Shown here: in pieces, positions 43,277-52,383 of the stretch | Layout: the number at the start of each line of letters is the position of its first letter | How positions within the stretch are numbered: the first letter of the stretch is position 1 | NCBI GenBank assembly: GCA_964470345.1 | Contig: CAYYBE010000007.1 | Coordinates: 1-64,000 of the forward strand | Length of the DNA stretch: 64,000 nt | Direction of reading: 5' to 3' | Origin: CAYYBE01 sp964470345 | GTDB taxonomy: Bacteria; Babelota; Babeliae; Babelales; Babelaceae | Notes under the pieces: generated by a model | Seen by the model: only the letters and a program-made list of their open reading frames with translations | Told to the model about the DNA's origin: nothing | Databases searched by the model: none | Program-made: the position numbers and the translations under genes

Positions 43277-44800
43277 GTGGTCTGTAAAAAAATAAACAAG
43301 GCACTATTGTTTTTACTGCTTGTGTTGGGAACGGTTTCCTGTCCATGCGCCGGTCAGGTTGAAGGATCTGAGCGTATTGAAGTTGTACTGTCATTGCCCG
43401 ATGGAAGTATGAGTGGAGGCCCTTTTGTACGATTGAACTCTCTCGGTGAACTTTTTCTTGAACAATTAGTGATGGTTCAGCAACTTGCAGGAGCGGCTCA
43501 GGTAGCAACACCATCATTGTCGAATCTCTGTTCTATTATTCAGCAGGGGAAAAAAGAGGTTCCTCTTGTACTCTGTCATGCTGCGCTTGAGGAGGCTCAG
43601 GCATATGTACGACAATCTTCGTCAGGATATGCTCTCAAAAATTTAACGGCTACGTTAGCTCGATTGTATAAAGAGCTGATAGAGCGTTTTCCGGCGTTGC
43701 AACGTGCCAATGCAAAAAATGATCAGCTTGCAAGCTCCAAAGCTCCCATACCAACTAAGCCAACAAGTGCAGATATTCCCAATACTCTTGTTTCTCGTGA
43801 TGAAAAGGGTGATTTTTCGGCAGGAATTATTACAGCAAGCTTGGTGGGAGCAGCGTCACATAATCTCTTAAAAACTGGTGATCGTATGTCCGGGACCTTG
43901 ACCATGGACAAAGGGAGTGGTGTCTGTTTTAAAAGTCGCGCTGGAGCGGCTGGGGTAACGCTAGGGGCGAGTCCAAATCAAACGGTAAGCTATTCACTCG
44001 CTTTACCCTCTGAGCAAGGTGGAAAAGGGCAGACCTTGCTTTTGTCAAAAACAACTCCTGGGCAATTGGAGTGGGGTCGGGGTGCGGTAGACGGCCAGAT
44101 AGCGACAGAACAGTCGAGTTTGGCAGATCCAAATACACTCGTTCTTCGTGACAGTAACGGTGATTTTGCGGCTCATACGATTACTGCTTATCTTAGGGGC
44201 GGTGTCCGTGGGGATGTTATGGGAAAAGCTTCAGAAAACATTTTACGAGCGGGCGATACGATGACCGGTCCGTTACAGTTTGCAGCACAAAATGCGCTCT
44301 CGTTTGCTGATAGCTCGGGGAAGACTGTTTCTGTTCAGGCTCCTGATCAGGTAGGGGCATCGTATACACTTAAGCTTCCGCAAGCGCAGGGATCGGTTGG
44401 ACAGGTTCTTGCGCAAACAGATTCGGGGCAGCTCGGTTGGACCTTTCTGCCGGCAACGCCACAGGCGTGGCAAGCAGAGATAAGTTTGACGCCAACGTCG
44501 GAAGCGGTTCTTTCTGCCAACGACGCATCGAATCAACTCTATAATCTAACGCCAGTTTTGGTGCCGATTACCGATGCGAATGGGACGTATACCTACGGCT
44601 TCTTAGCCAATAGTGCCGTGGCGGCATTTCCCCAATTGGTTGGGCGCGATGCTTCAGGTAATGGGGTCTCTTTTGATGCCAAGCAACTGGTTCCCCTTCT
44701 GGTGAATGAGATTAAACAGCTGCAAACGAGCCACGAGGAGCTTTGGAAGGCGATTACGGTCTTGCAAGGTCAGATCAACATGCGCGGCAAGCAGTTATAG
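43277..44800 (+). CDS. Short exported paralogue of the giant fibre, with degenerate S74-like C terminus
   Basis: 507 residues; GTG start at 43277 with AAGGA eight bases upstream. Signal peptide (KALLFLLLVLGTVSCPCAGQ region). A helical N-terminal part (about 35-165) is followed by two copies of the fibre module also found at 1-8615: NTLVSRDEKGDFSAGIITA with GDRMSGTLTM, then NTLVLRDSNGDFAAHTITA with GDTMTGPLQF, plus a SYSLALPSEQGG/SYTLKLPQAQGS segment. The end (LYNLTPV...YTYGFLANSAVAAFP..., LLVNEIKQLQ) aligns with the S74 domain of the giant protein but lacks the SxxxxK self-cleavage pair. It has no propellers. Probably a cell-surface fibre. Confidence 0.75.
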   Translation: MVCKKINKALLFLLLVLGTVSCPCAGQVEGSERIEVVLSLPDGSMSGGPFVRLNSLGELFLEQLVMVQQLAGAAQVATPSLSNLCSIIQQGKKEVPLVLCHAALEEAQAYVRQSSSGYALKNLTATLARLYKELIERFPALQRANAKNDQLASSKAPIPTKPTSADIPNTLVSRDEKGDFSAGIITASLVGAASHNLLKTGDRMSGTLTMDKGSGVCFKSRAGAAGVTLGASPNQTVSYSLALPSEQGGKGQTLLLSKTTPGQLEWGRGAVDGQIATEQSSLADPNTLVLRDSNGDFAAHTITAYLRGGVRGDVMGKASENILRAGDTMTGPLQFAAQNALSFADSSGKTVSVQAPDQVGASYTLKLPQAQGSVGQVLAQTDSGQLGWTFLPATPQAWQAEISLTPTSEAVLSANDASNQLYNLTPVLVPITDANGTYTYGFLANSAVAAFPQLVGRDASGNGVSFDAKQLVPLLVNEIKQLQTSHEELWKAITVLQGQINMRGKQL

Positions 44801-44814
44801 CCTACTAATTCGCT

Positions 44815-45267
44815 TTATAACTGATCATACCCTTCAACAAGATATTCAGAGACCGGGGCTCCGATTTCTGGGTAGGGGATTACTGACCTCAGAACGAGGG
44901 ATTGGAGATTTTGTGAAATCGAGCGCTCTCTGGTTGATCCAAAAATGTAGGTGTTGATTAACCCTGGCAATTTAAATAAGCCATACAGGTGAATCAAAGC
45001 AAGGATAATGCCAGGTCGCCCTTCAATCAAAGGTTTGTTGACACCAATTTCTGGTGAAACGTTGGCAAAAGGATTGTTGGTTGGAGCAATGAAGTTAGCA
45101 AGAAGCGCTAAGGCGAGTTTTTCTGCCTGGGCATAGCAAAAGGCGCCGGCTGCGTGCGTTGCGTAATAAACCAATTGGCTTGGCTTGCGCGTAGCAGCGG
45201 TAACTGTTTGGTTATGGAAAAAGCCTGTACAGAGTACTAATGTCATTGCGATCTTGCGGTAATTCAT
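44815..45267 (-). CDS. Secreted protein of unknown function
   Basis: 150 residues; ATG at 45267. Signal peptide MNYRKIAMTLVLCTGFFHNQTVTA; the rest contains two hydrophobic stretches (AEKLALALLANFIA and ILALIHLYGLF) that could enter a membrane. No family recognised. It is adjacent to, and convergent with, the small fibre gene, ending 14 bp from it. Confidence 0.6.
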   Translation of the reverse strand: MNYRKIAMTLVLCTGFFHNQTVTAATRKPSQLVYYATHAAGAFCYAQAEKLALALLANFIAPTNNPFANVSPEIGVNKPLIEGRPGIILALIHLYGLFKLPGLINTYIFGSTRERSISQNLQSLVLRSVIPYPEIGAPVSEYLVEGYDQL

Positions 45268-45335
45268 GATGTTTCTCCACCGTATGAGCCAGGTTGTTTA
45301 ATTCAAAAACCTTGATTTAACAACGTTTTCTTCTT

Positions 45336-46100
45336 TTAAGCTACCATATCGGGTGGATTACGCAACTTTTTTCTTGCTTCAATCTCTTTACGCTGTGCAG
45401 AAAAATAGGGGGTATTGGTTAAGGGGGCGGCGGAGTTCTGGAGGGACAGGATCTTGAAGCCTGACATCATGAAATATAACCAGAGGTGATTTGTAGAAAA
45501 ATAGGAGAAGGGGGTTTTAAAAACGAAGCTTGAGGCAAGGATGGGCATATGACTTGCCAGCCAGACAGATCCGGCAACTAATCCTGCGGCTCCTGCAAGT
45601 CGACGGGCAGTAGTCCATGACCATAATGATGTTTTTGGATCAGTCAGTGTTGTGGAAACTTTGGTTGACCAATAATGTGCGCCGTAGGAGACCGCCTGAT
45701 TACCGAGTGCAAGTATGGTGAGCAGGAGGGCATAGTACGACAGCGGCTTTTCGGAGTCGCCATCGAAAAGGGATACCGCTTTTTGGACACAGAGAGATTT
45801 GCCAGCTAAGAGCGCTGCCTGGAGAGCGAATTCGGCACAAGCTCCGTGTTGTTGGCCAGTTGATTGAGGAAGTATCTGGTCGGTAATTTTTTCTGAAGCG
45901 TACACAGGCGCTTGGAGCATGGCAAGTTTTGCGATCCCAAAGGCACTGGTCTTAACAACACTGAAGACCGAACTTGCGCATCGTGATAACCACGAAGGGG
46001 CTGGAACAGGTTTTGCTCCCTCAGCTCCTTGTAGGAACGAAGTACATACACATAATCCGAGAAGTACTGATAAGCGCAGATGCTTTTTACTCTGAAACAT
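45336..46100 (-). CDS. Exported membrane protein of unknown function
   Basis: 254 residues; ATG at 46100 with AAGGGA upstream. Signal peptide MFQSKKHLRLSVLLGLCVCTSFLQGAEG, then about four membrane segments (YYALLLTILALGNQAVSYGA, LAGAAGLVAGSVWLASHM, a segment around ASSFVF, and LWLYFMMSGFKIL) and a basic C terminus. No family recognised. It follows the pattern of neighbouring exported orphans. Confidence 0.6.
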   Translation of the reverse strand: MFQSKKHLRLSVLLGLCVCTSFLQGAEGAKPVPAPSWLSRCASSVFSVVKTSAFGIAKLAMLQAPVYASEKITDQILPQSTGQQHGACAEFALQAALLAGKSLCVQKAVSLFDGDSEKPLSYYALLLTILALGNQAVSYGAHYWSTKVSTTLTDPKTSLWSWTTARRLAGAAGLVAGSVWLASHMPILASSFVFKTPFSYFSTNHLWLYFMMSGFKILSLQNSAAPLTNTPYFSAQRKEIEARKKLRNPPDMVA

Positions 46101-46406
46101 ACGGTATTTTCCCTTAGTTGTTGCTGATCTTTATTGTTCCGTAGTACCGCTGGCTGAATCTGTAATTTTGTAAAATAGAACCTTTGAATATCTATCGAAT
46201 AATTCAGCTAGCACTATTTAGTCTACCAGAAAGAAATCAGGGGTCAACAACCCCCTCAATAGGCTCTGCTAGACGCCAAAACCCGTGCTTTAGGATAGGA
46301 GTGAGGTGCAAGTGAAGAAAGAAACTCTTGATTTATCTCTGCTCAAGCTGCTTGTATACTATAAGAACGTACGAAACGTACGTTATAGAAAAGGGGAGCA
46401 GCTCGT
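46101..46406. other. Intergenic region between divergent genes
   Basis: No gene in these 306 bp apart from the promoter/inverted repeat described at 46355-46388. The remainder is AT-rich and I see no other structure. Confidence 0.5.
46355..46388 (+). promoter_or_regulatory. Probable -10 box with overlapping inverted repeat upstream of the RecO-like gene
   Basis: TATACT (46355-46360) is a good -10 hexamer. Overlapping it, CTAT...AACGTACG (46359-46373) and CGTACGTTATAG (46377-46388) form an inverted repeat with an AAA centre, placed like an operator. The start codon of the RecO-like gene is 18 bp downstream. Confidence 0.4.
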
Positions 46407-47012
46407 ATGCCAGATCTACAGCACCAGGCGATTGTTTTACATTCTTTCTTGCCCTGTCGGCAAAAAGTTTCACTCTTTGATGCCTCAGCAGGCCGTCTGG
46501 ATACAACCTTTCGCTCTGCTGCATCGTGTGCCCTTATGCAGGGTGCTTTGATTACGTATGAATCTCATCTCTGGAAAGGCAGGACCATGATTGAGGGGCT
46601 TACGCTCTGCAAGCTCCCACAACCCTGGGTCTGTCAGGATCTGCTCTTTTTGCACCATGTGCTTGAAATGATTCACTATTTTTCTCCTGAGCAGAGTAAC
46701 GCAAAACAGCTTTTTGAATTTTTATTATTCTTATATGAAGAACAACCAGAAGCACAGAGTGATCTGTTATTGGTGAAACGATTATTTGTAGCAAAACTTT
46801 TTGCTTTATTGGGAATTTATCCTGAAGGAGTTGAGCGTTCTGAGTTACGTTCGCTCTTTTACATGTTGACAACAGGGGATAGAACACAAGCAGACCGTTT
46901 AACTGACGAACAACTGCATACAACGTTGAAAATTTGGTTATGGGAATGCGTACAGACGCATCCACAAGCAGAACAATTTAAAACTGTATCATTTTTGAAT
47001 ACTGTTGAGTAA
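46407..47012 (+). CDS. recO: RecO-like DNA repair protein (divergent)
   Basis: 201 residues; ATG at 46407 with AAGGGGAG upstream. The opening HQAIVLHSFLPCRQKVSLFDASAGRL resembles the RecO OB-fold start (VLhsr...ilslfT...G). The helical part with QDLLFLHHVLEMIHYFSPEQ then AKQLFEFLLFLYEE resembles the RecO helical domain. No zinc-finger cysteines. RecO loads RecA onto SSB-coated single strands. Identity is low, so a profile search is needed; the architecture and length are acceptable for a short RecO. Confidence 0.5.
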   Translation: MPDLQHQAIVLHSFLPCRQKVSLFDASAGRLDTTFRSAASCALMQGALITYESHLWKGRTMIEGLTLCKLPQPWVCQDLLFLHHVLEMIHYFSPEQSNAKQLFEFLLFLYEEQPEAQSDLLLVKRLFVAKLFALLGIYPEGVERSELRSLFYMLTTGDRTQADRLTDEQLHTTLKIWLWECVQTHPQAEQFKTVSFLNTVE

Positions 47013-47021
47013 AAGGGAATC

Positions 47022-50000
47022 ATGATGAAACAAAAAAATGCGCTTTTATTAGTAAGCTTACTGAGCACTAGCTGCTGGCTACAAGGGGGTTTGCCCCTGA
47101 TGCTCTTGCAACAGCAACAACAGAAACCTGCTGCTGATGGAGTAAAACCGCCAATCAAGCCGTCAACGCGGTTAGGCAAACGACTGCAAGCTGTTGAAAA
47201 AGAGTATAGCAGTTATAAAACAGTACCAGCTGAACCTGTTGTATCGAAAACAGTCTTTGCTCATGAAATCGAGACGCTTAAGGCAGAGTCAGGAAAGGCT
47301 TCCGGAAAGCAACTTGAATTTCTTAATCAAAAATTGTCGTTGGCAAGCCAAATGTATCAGGTAGCCAGTGAGATTGAACAGGCACGTAATCAGATTAATC
47401 AAACGTTTGACACACAGGTAAAAGTACTGCAAGAAGGTATATCCCAAGAAAGTTGTACCGGAGACCGAGTTCCGGTCAAAGCCTACTATGTCTATGATGA
47501 TGTGCGAGCACTTGCGAATAAAGTTACCGAAGTTCGTGGATTATTGAATGAAACAGAAAAAGCTCGGCTGGCGGCAATTGATGACAGCAGTAAGCGTAAG
47601 AAAGCGCAACAGCTCCTTGAAGGCGAACGTAAAGATAAAGTTAAAGCCCGGGAAAATTTTATCGGGCAGGCTCAATCAGAAACACAAACTCTTTCTGTTG
47701 CACAGCAGGGGGAATTACTTGACCAGGAAATTAAACTTGCTGAACTGAAACAACAGTTAGCCGAACTCAAATTTACTGAAGCTGAACGCCGTTTGAATTT
47801 AACAGAAGATCAAATTGCTTGCTACAAAGTGCAACTGGGGTTGCTTGAAGAGGACCAAGTTCGATTGCAAATTTCAGCGCGCATCACAGAAAGTTATGTG
47901 AAATCAGTCGAGAAAGAACTTGCCGCTAAGCGCCAGCTTTCCCTTGACCAAACGAGCCAATTGCATGAAAAGCTTGAGTTGATCCAAACGTTAAGTGATG
48001 AGGAACAACAAAAAATTCAAGATGCGCAACGTCGCTACCAATTAACGCCAAGTGACCTTGCCGCAGTGCGTTCACTTGATCGTGATTCGAAAAAATTAGC
48101 GAACTGGGGTGAATTTACTGAGTTATTAGTCTTAGTTACTGAGCAAGCACTGCTTGATGTGCAAAAGGCTTCTCTTGCTGCCCAAATTGATACTGTCAAA
48201 GCTAAGTTTGTCCAGGACGAGCTTGAGGCAAGCATGGTGCGTTCTTGGTTCAAAATGACGACGGAATTTGGTGGCTTTACCACCGACGAAGAGGTTGAGC
48301 AGGAAATCAAAAGTTACCAAAGCAGTAAAGCTGAACAAGAGGCACACATTGCTGCAGTTACCAATACACGTGATGCGGCAATTGGGACTTTGCAAGCGCT
48401 GAACACGAGCCTTGATAAAATCGGTGCTCTGCGCAAACGCTTACAGACAGGTGGTACTGCGGCTTTAAAAGGACAGCGTATTTCATATGAACGAGTGTCA
48501 CGCCGACTCTATGAGGTTGAAGAAAAGATCAGAAGACGTATTAGTGCGGTTGCAGAATTGGTTCGAGAATATACAACGACGTTGGTACTTGTGCAGGATA
48601 CGGTCAAACGTATTGATACGATGATTACTGAATTGAAGGCGCGGAGCTTTTGGCGCCGTTCGAGCCTCTCGATTCGCTGGACGAGAATGAATCGCTTTAT
48701 TCCTGATATGGAGCGTTTTATCTTTGATGTGCAGCAGTCGACATTCCATTTCTTTTCAAAAGAGCGCCTCGGACAAGCGTTTACCTTTGTCCGTGATTTG
48801 GTAACTGAGCCGTTACGGTTGCTCTTAGTACTCATTTATCTGATTATTCTTGTTCTTTCGTTTATTCTTTTCCAATTATATTTGCCTGACGTGCGTGCTT
48901 TTTTTCATGCAATGCGTGCTGGGTATACGTGGGTTCGGTATATTGGGCTTTGGGGTGAATTTTTTTGCGATTTTATAAAAGAGCATATCTTGGGCATTTA
49001 CCTCTGGGTTGTTCTCTTTGGGCTTATTAATTTTCGTCTTATCTCAGACGTTCCCTTTGCTCAGCTTTTCTTTTTATTTTCGATTGCCTATTTGCTCTCT
49101 CTTGCAACACACTTTTTTGCAGCATTGCGTCTGTATAACCAACAGACATCATTCCAATTGATTAGTAGCGCCTCTGAACGCCGTTTCTTTTGGCTTGTCT
49201 CATCGGTGGCCTATGCCTTTATTGTCTTAGGATGTGTGAACGGTGCATTTTTACGGGGCGGTTATGGCGGTTCACAGGTGTCGCTCGTCTTACAAGCAAG
49301 CATGATTATCTTGTTGCAAATTACGCTGATTAGTTTGATTGGGAAAGAACAGATCTTGTGGCTTTTGCAGTATGATACGCCGTTGGCTCAATGGGCATAT
49401 GATCGAGTCAACCGTTACTATTATGTTGTATGGGCAGCGTTTATTGCCTTTATTATTATCATTAATCCGTACGTGGGGTATGGTCGCCAGGTCTTGTATA
49501 TTGTAAAACGGCTTGTAGTGACCGGTGCACTTATTCCGCTGTTTATCTATGTGCATAATCGGGTAAAGCGAGTCTCAATTGATCTCTTTTTCTACCACAC
49601 AGAAAGTGATGAGGTAAAAGAACGATTTTCTGCAGGGCGGCTCTGGTATGGTGCGTTTGTTATCTCGTCACTGGTACTGTTTCTTGTTGCCGGTATTTAC
49701 CTGGGATCACGTATTTGGGGTTCAGGCGTTGGCATACGAGAGATGCTTTCATGGCTTAATTATGCGTTCTACACACCATGTGATGAAGCGGGAAATGAAC
49801 TGCACGTTACGATTTGGTCGATGCTCCAAATTGGTCTGTATGTACTTGGTGGGTTTGTTATCGCCTATATCTTAAATCAGTTCTTTATTCGCCGTGTCTT
49901 AGATCCCTTTTTGGTAAGTCCGGGAATTCAAAGTACGGTTGCCACGTTATTTAAGTATGTTGTCATTGTTATTGCTGCGTTTATGGGACTTACTAACGCA

Positions 50001-50654
50001 GGGCTTGAGGGATTAACGACGAAGCTGGCAATCTTGTTGGCCGGCTTAAGCTTTGCAGCGCAAGATACGGTCCGTGATTTCTTCTCGTACTTTATCCTGC
50101 TTGTGCAGCGACCAGTCAAAATTGGTGATCTTATTGAAGTTTTAGATGGTAAAGAGGGACGACTTGCAGGAGTGGTGCGTCATATTACGCCACGTTCGAT
50201 TATGATTCGTCGTCGCAATAGCACAACGGTTATCATCCCGAACTCACGGGTTGTCATGAACCCCGTTATGAACTGGAGTTATTCGCGCAGTTTTATTGCC
50301 TTTGATGATATTGAAATTACCCTTGCCTACTCAGGTGATCCACTGCTTGCTCAAAAAGTGATGCTCGAATTACTTGATAAAAACCCGAATATTCTCAAGA
50401 GCCCAAAACCGATTGTTCGTTTGAATGCTTTTGTCGACAGCGGGTATCAGTTTATGGTACGTGGATATCTTTCTTCAGATAAAGTGTCTGATCAGTGGGA
50501 TATTGCTTCTGATGTACGCATGGAACTGATTCGGGTCTTTAGAGAGAATAATCTTGAAATGGCATTTCCAGTTCATGGGATCAAGATTATGTCAGACGAA
50601 GATACTACTCAGCAACAGCCTGAAACTTCCAAGATACTGGGGGATAAGAAGTAG
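47022..50654 (+). CDS. Large mechanosensitive channel, MscS/MscK type
   Basis: 1210 residues; ATG at 47022 (a second ATG follows directly). A signal peptide (about 1-22) is followed by a long coiled-coil periplasmic region (about 45-560), about nine to eleven transmembrane segments (about 595-1010), and an MscS core: pore helix LTTKLAILLAGLSFAAQDTV, beta domain RPVKIGDLIEVLDGKEGRLA and IPNSRVVMNPVMNWSYSR, then the C-terminal alpha/beta domain. Size and layout match MscK or MscM-like channels rather than plain MscS. It releases solutes under membrane tension. It follows the RecO-like gene by 9 bp. Confidence 0.9.
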   Translation: MMKQKNALLLVSLLSTSCWLQGGLPLMLLQQQQQKPAADGVKPPIKPSTRLGKRLQAVEKEYSSYKTVPAEPVVSKTVFAHEIETLKAESGKASGKQLEFLNQKLSLASQMYQVASEIEQARNQINQTFDTQVKVLQEGISQESCTGDRVPVKAYYVYDDVRALANKVTEVRGLLNETEKARLAAIDDSSKRKKAQQLLEGERKDKVKARENFIGQAQSETQTLSVAQQGELLDQEIKLAELKQQLAELKFTEAERRLNLTEDQIACYKVQLGLLEEDQVRLQISARITESYVKSVEKELAAKRQLSLDQTSQLHEKLELIQTLSDEEQQKIQDAQRRYQLTPSDLAAVRSLDRDSKKLANWGEFTELLVLVTEQALLDVQKASLAAQIDTVKAKFVQDELEASMVRSWFKMTTEFGGFTTDEEVEQEIKSYQSSKAEQEAHIAAVTNTRDAAIGTLQALNTSLDKIGALRKRLQTGGTAALKGQRISYERVSRRLYEVEEKIRRRISAVAELVREYTTTLVLVQDTVKRIDTMITELKARSFWRRSSLSIRWTRMNRFIPDMERFIFDVQQSTFHFFSKERLGQAFTFVRDLVTEPLRLLLVLIYLIILVLSFILFQLYLPDVRAFFHAMRAGYTWVRYIGLWGEFFCDFIKEHILGIYLWVVLFGLINFRLISDVPFAQLFFLFSIAYLLSLATHFFAALRLYNQQTSFQLISSASERRFFWLVSSVAYAFIVLGCVNGAFLRGGYGGSQVSLVLQASMIILLQITLISLIGKEQILWLLQYDTPLAQWAYDRVNRYYYVVWAAFIAFIIIINPYVGYGRQVLYIVKRLVVTGALIPLFIYVHNRVKRVSIDLFFYHTESDEVKERFSAGRLWYGAFVISSLVLFLVAGIYLGSRIWGSGVGIREMLSWLNYAFYTPCDEAGNELHVTIWSMLQIGLYVLGGFVIAYILNQFFIRRVLDPFLVSPGIQSTVATLFKYVVIVIAAFMGLTNAGLEGLTTKLAILLAGLSFAAQDTVRDFFSYFILLVQRPVKIGDLIEVLDGKEGRLAGVVRHITPRSIMIRRRNSTTVIIPNSRVVMNPVMNWSYSRSFIAFDDIEITLAYSGDPLLAQKVMLELLDKNPNILKSPKPIVRLNAFVDSGYQFMVRGYLSSDKVSDQWDIASDVRMELIRVFRENNLEMAFPVHGIKIMSDEDTTQQQPETSKILGDKK

Positions 50655-50705
50655 AGATATCACATTTCAAAATAGCACCAAAGTTTCTATGAATTTTATA
50701 AAAAT

Positions 50706-50776
50706 AGCGGGTTGAGGGGCGCAGCCCCCACTCGTTCGCCGGAGCGTCCCGCGTAGGCCATTGATTGTTATTCGAA
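50706..50776. repeat. Dispersed intergenic repeat, copy 1
   Basis: Contains a small GC-rich hairpin (GAGGGGCGCAGCCCCC), TCGCCGGAGCG, and GCGTAGGCCATTGATTGTTA then TTCGAATAAAG. The same words recur at 57168-57296: the hairpin-plus-TTGCCGGAGCG part in direct orientation and the TAGGCCATTGATTGTT-TTCGAA part both direct and inverted. It is more GC-rich than its surroundings. Confidence 0.6.
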
Positions 50777-50830
50777 TAAAGTTTTTAGTGCTAACGTAGG
50801 AAGTGATATCTATATGCACGTAATTTGAAC

Positions 50831-50857
50831 AAAAAAAGAGGGGGCCACAAGGCCCCC
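50831..50857 (-). terminator. Intrinsic terminator for the minus-strand genes ending at 50872
   Basis: GGGGGCC (50840-50846), loop ACAA, GGCCCCC (50851-50857). On the minus strand the stem is followed by CT then a run of seven T (50837-50831), the classic arrangement. Confidence 0.85.
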
Positions 50858-50871
50858 CAATTTGTGCGCTC

Positions 50872-51087
50872 TTATTTGCGCATGCTGCGAATCCATTCAG
50901 CAACATGATGAGGAACTTGTGCCATCATAGCTCCATAAAAGATCATGTAGGCAGCAAAGATGACGATAAGTGCTGAAAGCCATTGCTCAAAAATGCCGAG
51001 TGTGTGTAGTAAAATAACCCCACCGATTGTCATAAACAAAATGCCGCGAAATGTTTTTTTGTCCATGAATGATGTATCGTTTTCCAT
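50872..51087 (-). CDS. Small membrane protein, two transmembrane segments
   Basis: 71 residues from the ATG at 51087, with GGAGA six bases upstream; a longer frame to 51165 lacks a ribosome site. FRGILFMTIGGVILLHTLGI and ALIVIFAAYMIFYGAMMA are membrane segments. No family recognised. A clear terminator follows it. Confidence 0.65.
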   Translation of the reverse strand: MENDTSFMDKKTFRGILFMTIGGVILLHTLGIFEQWLSALIVIFAAYMIFYGAMMAQVPHHVAEWIRSMRK

Positions 51088-51176
51088 AGGAACTCTCCTG
51101 AAAAAATGGTTAAAGAAGTAGTATCTTCTCTTTTTACTATAACGATTTTGGGGTGGTCGGGGCAAGAAATCAGCTG

Positions 51177-52373
51177 TTACGCTTGTGGGGTGCTGAGCTG
51201 ACCCAGTGCGCGGGCGATGGGGAGCAGTAACGCTTTGAGTTCATCTTTACTCTTAACCGCAATCTCGATTCCCAACGCAGGTACATGCATGCCTACCAGT
51301 GGATGGAAAGGAAGCGCACGTGGTGTAACTATCGTTGCGGCTACGGCAGACCCTTGGTTTTTGAGAGCGTGTACAAAGGCTTGGGCTTGCGCATAACTTA
51401 CGCCGCTGATAGCCTCATGCGCTTGCGTGTATGGTTCAAATGAAAGCGATGCGCCTGCTCCGGGTTGTACAAGTGCTGATCGGTTACTACTCATGACATA
51501 GGTTGCAATAACGGGAAGCGGTTTGGTATGAGAGGCGATTCCGATATGCACAAACAGATCTGCTGGTAAGCGATTGGCAAATGTTGCATTTTGCAGCGGC
51601 TCAACCGTTTCACCAGGAATTCGTGTCAGTACGCAGTTGATCTCTGGATAGAGATCTTCAAGCATATGTTTAAGTTCTTGCGCGAGTTGTAAGCTTACGC
51701 CCCGTTCAAACGTATCGTCGATCGTACGGCCTGTGTATTGTGCATCGCCTGTTGGGTCGAGCAACAGCTTAAACTTTTGTGTTGGCTGTGGACGTTGGTA
51801 AGCGTTGTCAGCACCATGGTCGCCACGGTTATCCATAAACCCTCCAAGTGGCCATGGTTGTGTGAAATCAAGATGATAGTCGGTAAGAGGCTGATGATGA
51901 ACAAGCAAGATAAGCTTAGCAAGTGATGGAATTGACTCGTGGAGCGTACGTAACAGCCCTTCGATAATCATGAGCTTTTCTTTAACCGTTGCTTCAGTTG
52001 GCAGTGGATTGTGGGTGAGCGAAAGATAGAGCGTTGTCTCTTTAGAGTCAGTGGCTGCAGCTTCGATGCCAATCTTTTGCTCAGTAAGTGCTTCTTCATA
52101 CAGGAGAGAAAAGTACGCTCCTGCTAAGCGAGTACTGTTTTTGGCAATACCGTCATGTTCCCAGATCGTCTCAATCTGTTCGGTATGCCAGTTGTCGTTT
52201 TTATAGAAAGAGACAGGAACCGCCTTTTTGTTTACAGCATCTGCGGTTTCACCAGACATCGGTCTAAACCAGGCCGGTATGTGGATAATGATCCACTCAT
52301 TACGCCAGGCAAAGAGTATAATTCCGGCAATAAACGTGAGAGCTGAGAGAGACAAGAGTGTTTTTATCTGCAT
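51177..52373 (-). CDS. GerMN domain fused to an N-acetylmuramoyl-L-alanine amidase-like domain lacking zinc ligands
   Basis: 398 residues; ATG at 52373. An N-terminal membrane anchor (LLSLSALTFIAGIILFAW) precedes a GerMN-like domain (about 65-175: TTLYLSLTHNPLP, EKLMIIEGLLRTLHESIPSL, HLDFTQPW). The C-terminal part (about 205-395) follows Amidase_3: KLLLDPTGDAQYTGR stands for the usual DPGHGGxDxGA, ERGVSLQLAQELKHML, CVLTRIPGE, NRLPADLFVHIGIAS for the usual AD.FxSIHAN. The first zinc His is absent and the SIH motif is altered, so hydrolysis is doubtful. It may be a non-catalytic envelope protein that binds or regulates peptidoglycan. Confidence 0.7.
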   Translation of the reverse strand: MQIKTLLSLSALTFIAGIILFAWRNEWIIIHIPAWFRPMSGETADAVNKKAVPVSFYKNDNWHTEQIETIWEHDGIAKNSTRLAGAYFSLLYEEALTEQKIGIEAAATDSKETTLYLSLTHNPLPTEATVKEKLMIIEGLLRTLHESIPSLAKLILLVHHQPLTDYHLDFTQPWPLGGFMDNRGDHGADNAYQRPQPTQKFKLLLDPTGDAQYTGRTIDDTFERGVSLQLAQELKHMLEDLYPEINCVLTRIPGETVEPLQNATFANRLPADLFVHIGIASHTKPLPVIATYVMSSNRSALVQPGAGASLSFEPYTQAHEAISGVSYAQAQAFVHALKNQGSAVAATIVTPRALPFHPLVGMHVPALGIEIAVKSKDELKALLLPIARALGQLSTPQA

Positions 52374-52383
52374 AGGTTTTCCG

